In this document: positions 44,822-50,650 of the stretch, in pieces | Position numbering within the stretch: the first letter of the stretch is position 1 | Layout of the letters: every line of letters begins with the position of its first letter | NCBI RefSeq assembly: GCF_004340975.1 | Contig: NZ_SLXA01000003.1 | Location: forward strand, 207,297 to 271,296 | Direction: 5' to 3' | Source of the DNA: Frisingicoccus caecimuris | GTDB lineage: Bacteria > Bacillota > Clostridia > Lachnospirales > Lachnospiraceae | DNA length: 64,000 nt | Notes under the pieces: model-generated | Database searches by the model: none | What the model was told of the DNA's origin: nothing | What the model saw: the letters and a program-made list of their open reading frames with translations, nothing else | Made by a program: the position numbers and the translations under genes

Positions 44822-45829
44822 ATGGAGTATGTAACACTTGGAAAGACCGGACTTAAGATTTCCCGCATGGGCTTTGGCGGTATTCCGATTCAGCGGATTG
44901 ATGCGGCCGGCACAAAAAAATTAATGGAAATGATGGCAGAAAAGGGGATTAACTATATTGATTCAGCCAGAGGATATACGGTCAGTGAGAGCTTTATCGG
45001 CGAGGGTATTGAGGGGATGCGTGAAAAATTTGTACTTGCAACGAAAAGCATGTCTCGTACCAGAGAAACTATGGCAAAGGATATTGAAACGAGTCTGAAC
45101 AATTTCCGTACAGATTATATTGATTTATATCAGGTGCACAATCCGAATATGGAGCAGCTTGAGCAGGTGATCGGACCGGACGGTGCTTTGGAGGCTATGA
45201 TGGAAGCAAAAGCCGCAGGCAAAATCGGTCACCTTGGCCTGACGGCCCATTCATTGGAAGTATTTGAAAAGGCCCTTGATATGGACTGGGTGGAAACCAT
45301 CATGTTTCCATATAATATTGTGGAACGTCAGGGTGAAGAGCTTATACATAGATGCCGTGAAAAAAATATTGGTTTTATCGATATGAAGCCTCTGGCTGGC
45401 GGCGCCATCGAGGATGGCCGCCTGGCCTTGCGTTTTGTCTGTGCCAACCCGGATGTGACCGTAGTCATTCCGGGAATGTATGATATCTCCGAGATTGAAA
45501 AAAATATGGAAGCCGTTGAAGCAGCAGGACCGCTGACCGAAGAAGAGCTGGCAGCTATGGAGCAGGTTCGCAAACAGCTCGGTACGAATTTCTGTCGCCG
45601 CTGTAATTATTGTCAGCCATGTACGGCCGGCATTAACATTTCCGGTTGTTTCCTTTTCCAGGGTTATCTGGATCGTTACGGTCTTGGTGATTGGGCAAAG
45701 GATCGTTACAATGCTATGCCTGTGAAGGCAGGCGATTGTGTGGACTGCGGTGCCTGTGAAACACGTTGCCCGTATAATTTGCCGATTCGGGATATGTTAA
45801 AAAAATGTGCGGAGGAATTCGGTGCATAA
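44822..45829 (+). CDS. Aldo/keto reductase with C-terminal 4Fe-4S domain
   Basis: A 335-residue protein. An aldo/keto reductase barrel comes first: GKTGLKISRMGFGGIPIQRI, NYIDSARGYTVSE with the catalytic Asp/Tyr, and IDLYQVHNP with the His. At the C-terminus there are two cysteine clusters: CRRCNYCQPC near residue 258 and CVDCGACETRCPY near residue 304, the second a ferredoxin-like 4Fe-4S motif. Such proteins are common in anaerobes; their substrates are mostly unknown. ATG 44822 follows GAAGGAG by 9 bases. Confidence 0.92.
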   Translation: MEYVTLGKTGLKISRMGFGGIPIQRIDAAGTKKLMEMMAEKGINYIDSARGYTVSESFIGEGIEGMREKFVLATKSMSRTRETMAKDIETSLNNFRTDYIDLYQVHNPNMEQLEQVIGPDGALEAMMEAKAAGKIGHLGLTAHSLEVFEKALDMDWVETIMFPYNIVERQGEELIHRCREKNIGFIDMKPLAGGAIEDGRLALRFVCANPDVTVVIPGMYDISEIEKNMEAVEAAGPLTEEELAAMEQVRKQLGTNFCRRCNYCQPCTAGINISGCFLFQGYLDRYGLGDWAKDRYNAMPVKAGDCVDCGACETRCPYNLPIRDMLKKCAEEFGA

Positions 45830-45854
45830 AGACCGTGAGACGTTATATAAAAAA

Positions 45855-45890
45855 GTCCGGAATAATAGGAAAAAACTTGTTATTCCGGAC
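45855..45890 (+). terminator. Terminator after aldo/keto reductase
   Basis: GTCCGGAATAA and TTATTCCGGAC form a perfect 11-bp stem with a 14-base A-rich loop. The T run is short, so it may be leaky. Its 3' arm overlaps the promoter below. Confidence 0.7.
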
Positions 45891-45905
45891 AATTTGTGAT
45901 ATACT
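45877..45905 (+). promoter_or_regulatory. Promoter of the hairpin-repeat leader and tRNA-Ala
   Basis: TTGTTA, 17 bases, TATACT. Confidence 0.5.
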
Positions 45906-46079
45906 GTAAACACTTAGTGACGCATTGAGTACTTGGCGAAGTATTTTTGAGCCTAGTACGAAAGTGTGCAGAGCAGGTATTTTCGAGCTTAGTGTGAACG
46001 CATACCTGGAAACTTAGTGAATCGGAGCCAAAGGTGAACGATGAGCTTAGTTGAAATGGCATACTGTAAATGTCGTTCA
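45901..46079 (+). repeat. Hairpin-repeat region with GAGCYTAGT loops, upstream of tRNA-Ala
   Basis: No protein is encoded here. ATACTGTAAA occurs at 45901-45910 and again at 46061-46070. Three stem-loops lie in series: GTACTTGGC with GCCTAGTAC (45929-45937/45951-45959), CAGGTAT with ATACCTG (45974-45980/46002-46008), and TGAACGA with TCGTTCA (46035-46041/46073-46079). Each contains GAGCYTAGT (45949, 45985, 46043), and CTTAGTG also appears near 45913 and 46012. This could be a structured RNA, a tRNA leader or a family of intergenic repeats. Confidence 0.55.
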
Positions 46080-46095
46080 GCAGTGTTTGAATTTT

Positions 46096-46167
46096 GGGGC
46101 ATTGGTGCAGTGGGAGCACGCCACACTGGCAGTGTGGAGGTCAGGGGTTCAAGTCCCCTATGCTCCA
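46096..46167 (+). tRNA. tRNA-Ala (anticodon GGC)
   Basis: Acceptor GGGGCAT pairs with ATGCTCC (one G-T pair). The D stem is GTGC/GCAC, the anticodon stem CCACA/TGTGG encloses CTGGCAG with anticodon GGC, and the T arm is AGGGG-TTCAAGT-CCCCT. The discriminator is A, and CCA is not encoded. Length is 72. Confidence 0.93.
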
Positions 46168-46171
46168 TTTG

Positions 46172-46196
46172 AAAAGTCTTGATTTTCAAGGCTTTT
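46172..46196 (+). terminator. Terminator after tRNA-Ala
   Basis: AAAAGTCTTGA and TCAAGGCTTTT form an 11-bp stem with one mismatch and a 3-base loop, then Ts. Confidence 0.8.
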
Positions 46197-46203
46197 TTGC
46201 TTT

Positions 46204-46293
46204 TTAGACATAAGATAAGTTGTCCAGCTCTTTCAGGTATTCGGTAATATCAATCCTTTCATTCTGGCCGGGCGGGCCTGGAAGGTTTGACAT
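46204..46293 (-). CDS. Possible 29-residue peptide ORF
   Basis: An ATG-started ORF on the minus strand encodes a peptide beginning MSNLPGPPGQNE and ending LKELDNLSYV. It has no ribosome site (the upstream bases are A/T only), so translation is doubtful. It may be the 3' remnant of a lost gene. The start overlaps the -35 box of the plus-strand RNA promoter. Low confidence. Confidence 0.25.
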   Translation of the reverse strand: MSNLPGPPGQNERIDITEYLKELDNLSYV

Positions 46294-46314
46294 TTTTGGT
46301 ATATTTGATATAAT
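46287..46314 (+). promoter_or_regulatory. Consensus promoter for antisense antitoxin RNA
   Basis: TTGACA, 16 bases, TATAAT: both hexamers are perfect. No protein-coding gene follows on this strand. Confidence 0.8.
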
Positions 46315-46320
46315 ATTTAA

Positions 46321-46430
46321 CAAGGGAGCCGGAAGGTGAGCGCACATCACCCGACCCGGCGAATAAGCATTAAACTATTGAAATAGTCGTCTACTTTTTC
46401 CAGGAGCAGGACGGCTATTTCTTATTTTTC
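46321..46430 (+). ncRNA. Candidate type I antitoxin RNA, overlapping the 3' end of the toxin gene
   Basis: An RNA of roughly 110 bases is predicted from the consensus promoter. It has a 5' hairpin (GCCGG 46328-46332 with CCGGC 46356-46360, inner GGTG/CACC) and a terminator stem of GAAATAGTCGTC (46380-46391) with GACGGCTATTTC (46410-46421), followed by a T-rich run. It is complementary to the end of the toxin gene at 46415-46430 and its 3' UTR, the arrangement of txpA/RatA and bsrG/SR4. Ends are predicted, not measured. Confidence 0.55.
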
Positions 46431-46498
46431 AGATTCAGAATAGCGACGATTAAAAGAGCAATGCTCAAAATAATCTGAAATTCTTCATATGTACTCAT
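46415..46498 (-). CDS. Small hydrophobic type I toxin (putative holin-like toxin family)
   Basis: A 27-residue peptide starting MSTYEEFQIIL, with a single membrane helix (about residues 8-22) and a basic tail ending LKNKK. The MSTYE start, length and basic end match the small holin-like toxins of Firmicutes (TxpA/BsrG type), which damage the membrane when unrepressed. On the minus strand, GGAGGGTGGTG lies 6 bases before the ATG, a strong site. The stop falls within a stem shared with the antisense RNA. The 5' leader is about 60 bases long from a TATAAT at 46573-46568. It is too short for automatic gene finders. Confidence 0.7.
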   Translation of the reverse strand: MSTYEEFQIILSIALLIVAILNLKNKK

Positions 46499-46567
46499 AA
46501 TAATCACCACCCTCCGTAAGGTCTCGGATTGGGTGAAAGCACGTCCCCCGGTTCTCCAGGTAAGTAT

Positions 46568-46606
46568 ATTATATTTTCAAGGTTCTGGTCCGTTCGAAAA
46601 ACGGAC
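46568..46606 (-). promoter_or_regulatory. Toxin promoter -10 and adjacent hairpin
   Basis: TATAAT on the minus strand (46573 to 46568). A stem of GTCCGTT (46588-46594) with AACGGAC (46600-46606) lies just upstream of it. A clear -35 box is not seen. Confidence 0.4.
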
Positions 46607-46724
46607 GGGTCCAAATGGACATTATCAACTATTGAGATATCGGTATTATCACATATTTTTTTAGGACATTAGGATTAACCTTGTTAGTGTCTCTTTTTTT
46701 AGTTTTAGTCCAATTCCCATAGTT

Positions 46725-46928
46725 GAAACGCTTCTTTATGAATTAATTAAACCATATGAACTTGCGAGAACAAGGGCCTGCATGGGACCAAAAGAGCTTC
46801 AAGCTGCTGAAATTCCAAGAGGAACCCTGTACAGTGCTTTGAATGCGGATGTTAGACCTGAGACAGTCGGCCGAATTGCAAAGGCTCTTGGTGTTGATGT
46901 GACTGGAACCTTGGCAAAATACTTATAA
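46725..46928 (+). pseudogene. Start-less XRE-type helix-turn-helix protein remnant
   Basis: A 67-codon frame reads ELARTRACMGPKELQAAEIP, then PRGTLYSAL...VRPETVGRIAKALGVDVTGTL. This is the helix-turn-helix of small Cro/CI-type regulators common in integrated elements of this group. There is no ATG, GTG or TTG in frame before the domain; the only ATG (46782) cuts into it and has a weak site. Upstream codons run to a TAG near 46664. I call it a truncated regulator, consistent with a decayed mobile element. Confidence 0.6.
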
Positions 46929-46999
46929 ATAATGTTTATTTGATTACGAGAATGAATAACTGTGTTGCTCTTGACCGATACTATCCTGGAGGTGATATC

Positions 47000-47128
47000 A
47001 TGGATAAGGGCCAAAAGAAATCTAATGAAAAATTTAACAGTATAACTCAAAAGACAAAACCAGAGAATCAGAACCAGACGCATAACGCCCGATCTGAAGC
47101 GGTGGAGACAAAGAACAGGCAAGTATAA
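47000..47128 (+). CDS. Small hydrophilic N/K/Q-rich protein
   Basis: A 42-residue ORF begins at ATG 47000, 6 bases after the strong site GGAGGTGA. The peptide starts MDKGQKKSNEKFNS and is rich in Asn, Gln, Lys and Thr, with no hydrophobic stretch. This composition resembles small spore or stress proteins, but I cannot assign a family. Two stem-loops follow at once. The ribosome site and terminator support expression. Confidence 0.55.
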   Translation: MDKGQKKSNEKFNSITQKTKPENQNQTHNARSEAVETKNRQV

Positions 47129-47146
47129 GTATCCTTCAGGGTGCTC

Positions 47147-47212
47147 TTTCTTAGTTTGCGCGGCCATGGCGCGCAAACTAAGAAAAAGCCGAAGTGGTTA
47201 GGCTTCGGCTTT
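47147..47212 (+). terminator. Double terminator with a perfect 16-bp inverted repeat
   Basis: TTTCTTAGTTTGCGCG (47147-47162) and CGCGCAAACTAAGAAA (47170-47185) are exact complements with a 7-base loop. AAAGCCGAAG (47185-47194) and CTTCGGCTTT (47203-47212) form a second stem. The sequence after this to about 47360 is AT-rich with no gene visible. Confidence 0.75.
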
Positions 47213-47367
47213 CAAGAGGGGATAATGTTTTTTACTTCTTTGCTTTTGTTATTCAGTACAATTATATAGTACACAAAAAATGTGATTAAATTGTGTTCAA
47301 GAAATAAAAAGATTATAAAAATAATTAGATGAAAATGAAAAAAATATACACGAAATAAATATGTAAC

Positions 47368-47387
47368 GGAGCCGCTGGAGCGGCTCC
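47368..47387 (-). terminator. Stem-loop downstream of the Arg/Asp-rich small gene
   Basis: GGAGCCGCT and AGCGGCTCC, perfect 9-bp stem with a 2-base centre. On the minus strand it follows the gene at 47401-47559 by 13 bases and is followed by a T-rich stretch. Confidence 0.5.
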
Positions 47388-47400
47388 ATCTATTTAAATA

Positions 47401-47559
47401 TTACCAACGACGATTGTCGTTGTAACTGCGTCTGTCATCACGCCGGTCTCTGCGGTCATCGTGCCTGTCGTCGCGTCGATCTCTGCGGTCATCCCGTCTG
47501 TTATCTCTATGACCGTGATTTTCACATCCACAGCGGTCTGAAAAAAATGAGTTTGACAT
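47401..47559 (-). CDS. Arg/Asp-repeat small protein
   Basis: A 52-residue ORF starts MSNSFFSDRCGCENHG and continues with repeats of (H/R)DDRRDRRDD, ending in DNRRW. About half the residues are Arg or Asp, with one CxC pair. The minus-strand start has GGAGA 7 bases upstream. The repeats are visible in DNA as near-tandem units with CTGCGGTCATC in common. I cannot assign a function; small charged repeat proteins of this sort include spore coat and RNA-binding proteins. Confidence 0.6.
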   Translation of the reverse strand: MSNSFFSDRCGCENHGHRDNRRDDRRDRRDDRHDDRRDRRDDRRSYNDNRRW

Positions 47560-47729
47560 GGAAAAATCTCCTTTTTTATTTACAATATGTCGAACATGGT
47601 AAGAAGGTTCACTTTTCGTGATGACATACAAGAAAAGGGGCATATCCGTGTGGACAGTGCCGCCGAAATTATTTTTTGTTAATGGGCGCTTCGTCAAGCT
47701 TCGCGCGACAAGGGGGATTTATAAAAATA

Positions 47730-47769
47730 GCGTATTCACAAGGTTTTTGATGTTATCTTGTGAATACGC
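47730..47769 (-). terminator. Terminator of tRNA-Gly
   Basis: GCGTATTCACAAG and CTTGTGAATACGC, perfect 13-bp stem with a 14-base loop. On the minus strand it starts 4 bases after the tRNA and is followed by TATTTTTA. Confidence 0.9.
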
Positions 47770-47772
47770 CAT

Positions 47773-47843
47773 AAGCAGGGTACGGGAGTCGAACCCGCCT
47801 CCGCGGCTTGGGAAGCCGCTGTATTACCGATATACTAACCCTG
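47773..47843 (-). tRNA. tRNA-Gly (anticodon CCC)
   Basis: Read on the minus strand: acceptor GCAGGGT with ACCCTGC, D stem GTAT/ATAC, anticodon stem GCGGC/GCCGC with loop TTCCCAA (anticodon CCC), T stem GCGGG/CCCGT with TTCGACT loop. The discriminator is T, as usual for tRNA-Gly. Length is 71; CCA is not encoded. Confidence 0.95.
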
Positions 47844-47854
47844 CGAGATGTTAC

Positions 47855-47883
47855 TATTATAGCACCCTTTTTAAATTCTTTCA
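47855..47883 (-). promoter_or_regulatory. Promoter of tRNA-Gly
   Basis: On the minus strand TTGAAA (47883-47878), 17 bases, TATAAT (47860-47855). The -35 box lies within the last codons of the pdxT remnant. Confidence 0.8.
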
Positions 47884-48084
47884 AGGAACATTCTGTGAAT
47901 TCGGAAATCAGAATCCAATTCAGGATGAAAGGAAATGCCGATTTGGTTTTTGTAGGCGGCGCCGACGATATGACCACCGGCGCAGGCGCCGGCTTCCTCA
48001 GCGATTCTTGCCTGTTCCGGTGTCGTAACATCCATGATGACACCGCCTTTTAACATCTGTGCCAGTTCTTTATTCTGCTTGAAC
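47871..48084 (-). pseudogene. pdxS-pdxT remnant: start of pdxS fused in frame to end of pdxT
   Basis: The minus-strand frame begins with [18 protein letters not shown] and [10 protein letters not shown], the N-terminus of PdxS. It then passes through [12 protein letters not shown] to [19 protein letters not shown], the C-terminus of PdxT (FHPEL carries a catalytic-triad His and Glu). About 260 codons of pdxS and about 160 of pdxT are missing. The joint lies in a GC-rich stretch near 47950-47985. The first few codons and start of pdxS are also gone, replaced by IS110 sequence. PdxST makes pyridoxal 5'-phosphate, so this copy cannot function. Confidence 0.82.
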
Positions 48085-48678
48085 AATCAGGTACGTCTGT
48101 CAATCACAAAGAAATCGCTTCTAAACTTCTTAAGAGCCTCAAATCGAAAGAAGATGCAGTGATTGAATCCATTGAAGGATATCAGATGACTGATGCCCAA
48201 AAATATCGTATGCGCCTCATACGCGCACATATGGATTATATCACAGCTGAAATCAATGATATAGACTCTAAAATAGAAAATATGATTTCTTCTAATACTG
48301 ATTATGAAAATGCGGTCCAGTTACTTTGTATCATTCCGGGTGTCAAACGTGATAGCGCCATCACTATCATCTCCGAGATTAGTACAGTGTGCCCATGCAG
48401 CCGTAACCTCCAGCAAATCTCCTTACTACAAAAAGAAATAGGAGTCTCTTGTAAAACGTCGTGGCAAGAAAAGAGCCATTATTGATATTGCCCGTATGAT
48501 GCTCACTGCTGTTTACCAGATGCTGTCTACTGGTGAAACCTGGAATCCGAGCGACTTATACAAAGTTGATATGCCCGCACCTCTTGTTGAAAAGCAAAAG
48601 GCCAGGGCTATCAAACAAGCCATTAAATTACTTCAAAAGGAGGGAGTACTACCACCTGATAAACCATTGGCTTCTTAG
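48075..48678 (+). pseudogene. IS110-family transposase remnant
   Basis: The second half of an IS110-type transposase on the plus strand. The N-terminal DEDD part is missing. Codons SGTSVNHKEIASKLLKSL to IIPGVKRDSAITIISEIST are in one frame. After a deletion and frame change the match resumes with HAAVTSSKSPYYKKK, then an in-frame TAG at about 48462, then ESLVKRRGKKRAIIDIARMM and MLSTGETWNPSDLY, ending near 48678. It is therefore non-functional, with three lesions. It abuts the broken 5' end of pdxS and separates it from pdxR. Confidence 0.82.
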
Positions 48679-48895
48679 TCTGAATCGTTTTTAATAGGAC
48701 CTCAAAAAGTTGCCTGTTTCAGACAGCTTGGTGAAGTGCACCCTTTTATGGCTTTCCTCTACTTTCTTTCACACTAATTCTCCTTCGCTTTCATACTTTA
48801 CAAAAGTTATGATATGAATTATAATTCATTTTGACCATATGGAAATGTCCAAACAGGAATAATTTAAAATGGTCAGATTGGAGGTCAGAAGCCCA
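48679..48895 (+). promoter_or_regulatory. Upstream region of pdxR
   Basis: A 217-base gap containing no gene. An AT-rich patch with TTATGATATGAATTATAATTC at about 48808-48828 provides possible -10 elements. GACCATATGGAAATGTCC lies near 48834-48851 and could be part of an operator. MocR-type regulators bind direct repeats in such gaps, but I could not define a clear pair here. Confidence 0.3.
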
Positions 48896-50305
48896 ATGCT
48901 CACCTACTCTTTTGTTGATTTAGGGTCAGACAGTTTGTATGAACATTTATATAAATGCATTAAAAATGATATTATGAATGGAAAATTAAAGTCCGGCGAT
49001 AAGCTGCCGTCGAAACGGAATTTTGCAAAAAATCTGGATATAAGCACCATTACAGTGGAAAATGCCTATGCCCAGTTAATGGCAGAAGGCTATATTTATT
49101 CGCTGCCCAAGCGGGGATATTTTGTTTCAGAAGTGAAAACATTTTCGGAAAAGAAACCGGAACACATCGATTGGATGTGCGAAAAGCCGGAAGAGGTTAC
49201 ATATTTGGCTGATTTTATAAGCAATCGCACAAGTCATGATAATTTTCCATTTTCTATCTGGGCGAAACTTACCAGAGAGGTATTATCTGGTCAGGATTCA
49301 ACGCTGCTGCTTCCGCCGCCGGCCGGGGGCATCCTGGAACTCAGAAAGGCCATTGCTGACCATTTGTATCAGTTTCGGGGAATCGGTGTATCACCGGAGC
49401 AGATCATTATCGGAGCCGGAACCGAGTATTTATACGGATTACTCATTCAGCTTTTTGGAAATGAGGCGGTCTATGCCATAGAGGATCCGGGTTACCAGAA
49501 GATTGCCCAGATATATATAAGTCATGGTGTCAAAGTACGTTATATACCGATGGATGTAAGTGGTGTCTGTACGGAGATGTTGGAAAGTTCCGGAGCGGAT
49601 ATACTTCATCTTTCTCCGTCTCATCATTATCCGACAGGAACAGTGACACCCATCAGCCGTCGATATGAATTGCTTGGATGGGCATCAAAGAGTGACCGCA
49701 GATATATTATTGAGGATGATTACGACAGTGAATTTCGGCTGCTCGGGCGGCCGATTCCAGCCCTACAGAGCATCGATGTGATGGATAAAGTGATTTATAT
49801 GAATACTTTCAGCAAAAGCCTGTCTTCTACGATTCGTATAAGTTATATGGTGCTGCCGCGGAAGCTTTTGGAACACTTTTATGAAAAGCTTGGATTTTAC
49901 TCCTGTACCGTTTCCAATTTTGAGCAGTATACCCTGGCTAAATTTATCTCCGGAGGATATTTTGAAAAACATATTAACCGTATGCGTAATTTCTATCGGA
50001 ACCAGCGTGATATTCTGCTGGAAAGTATACGAAAGAGTTCACTGTCCGATAAAATAAAGATTAAAGAAGAAAATTCCGGGCTTCATTTTCTGATGGAAAT
50101 CGATACGGAATTGCCGGATGAAGCTCTGGAGGCTGTAGCCGGTCGAAATGGACTGCGAATTTCATGTCTGTCCCGATATTATCATCAGCCGGAACAGGCA
50201 AAACAGCATGTGATCGTGCTGAATTATTCAGCTGTCGACAGAGAAAGAATGGATATGGCGATCAATGTTCTCAGTCAGTGTGTCACAGGGAGGCCAGAGG
50301 ATTGA
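48896..50305 (+). CDS. pdxR: MocR-type transcriptional regulator, probable PdxR
   Basis: A 469-residue GntR-aminotransferase fusion. The N-terminal winged helix reads SLYEHLYKCIKNDIMNGKLKSGDKLPSKRNFAKNLDIS in the family pattern, about residues 14-75. The C-terminal fold-type I aminotransferase domain carries GTEYLYGLLIQLFG, IEDDYDSEFR with the PLP Asp, and YMNTFSKSLSSTIRISYMVLP with the Lys. PdxR senses PLP and activates pdxST, usually divergent to it. Here the divergent pdxST is reduced to a fusion remnant, so its target is missing. ATG 48896 follows GGAGG by about 11 bases and matches the family start. Confidence 0.88.
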   Translation: MLTYSFVDLGSDSLYEHLYKCIKNDIMNGKLKSGDKLPSKRNFAKNLDISTITVENAYAQLMAEGYIYSLPKRGYFVSEVKTFSEKKPEHIDWMCEKPEEVTYLADFISNRTSHDNFPFSIWAKLTREVLSGQDSTLLLPPPAGGILELRKAIADHLYQFRGIGVSPEQIIIGAGTEYLYGLLIQLFGNEAVYAIEDPGYQKIAQIYISHGVKVRYIPMDVSGVCTEMLESSGADILHLSPSHHYPTGTVTPISRRYELLGWASKSDRRYIIEDDYDSEFRLLGRPIPALQSIDVMDKVIYMNTFSKSLSSTIRISYMVLPRKLLEHFYEKLGFYSCTVSNFEQYTLAKFISGGYFEKHINRMRNFYRNQRDILLESIRKSSLSDKIKIKEENSGLHFLMEIDTELPDEALEAVAGRNGLRISCLSRYYHQPEQAKQHVIVLNYSAVDRERMDMAINVLSQCVTGRPED

Positions 50306-50650
50306 CATATAGGTCTATTCGTGGTAAATTGAATAAAGATTGAGTAGATTGGAGATGAAAAAATGAAGATTTCCTGCAGATAAAATGAAAATTTTATATG
50401 GGTACAGCAGATGCGCTGGTGTTACAGTGTTGTTTGATGTGCGTGCAGGAAGAAATTTTTCGTCATAAAATAAAAAACGGGACAGAGAAAATTATACCCA
50501 TCCGGGCATACCGTATGTCAGATGCTTCGTATGGGCGCGCTCCTTCAGGTTGCGCGTGATAATGCTTGTCTATTTGCGGCGCGGATATTTCCGCGTCTTT
50601 CTTTTTGCACGCAGTATTTGCGCGGAAGCGTGTGGGAGGGAGGCATGTAT
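50306..50650 (+). promoter_or_regulatory. Attenuator leader of the ABC-F gene with two short ORFs
   Basis: The 345-base gap has no full gene but several leader elements. A 6-codon ORF at 50363-50383 (MKISCR) has TTGGAG 8 bases upstream. A 27-codon ORF follows at 50385-50468 (starting MKILYGYSRCAG). A terminator stem lies at 50578-50597 with a T-rich run to 50606. GC-rich segments at 50534-50556 and 50607-50635 could compete with that stem. This is the usual layout for drug-inducible attenuation of ABC-F genes. Confidence 0.55.
50578..50606 (+). terminator. Leader terminator before the ABC-F gene
   Basis: GGCGCGGA and TCCGCGTC form an 8-bp stem (one G-T) with a TATT loop, followed by TTTCTTTTT. 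It lies 45 bases before the coding start, so it must be read through for expression. Confidence 0.8.

Noticed and set aside
46940..46999. An earlier ATG for the small polar protein
   Set aside because: It lacks a ribosome site, whereas ATG 47000 has GGAGGTGA at ideal distance.
47147..47185. The 16-bp palindrome as an insertion sequence terminal repeat
   Set aside because: The arms are 7 bases apart with nothing between them, so it is a hairpin rather than a pair of element ends.
47401..47560. CRISPR-like repeat array
   Set aside because: The repeats are imperfect, short and in register with codons of an Arg/Asp-rich protein; there are no spacers of regular length. No CRISPR array is visible elsewhere in the window.
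46096..47843. tRNA-Ala and tRNA-Gly as ends of one integrated element
   Set aside because: I looked for a repeat of either tRNA 3' end between or beyond them and found none, so no attachment site pair can be named.
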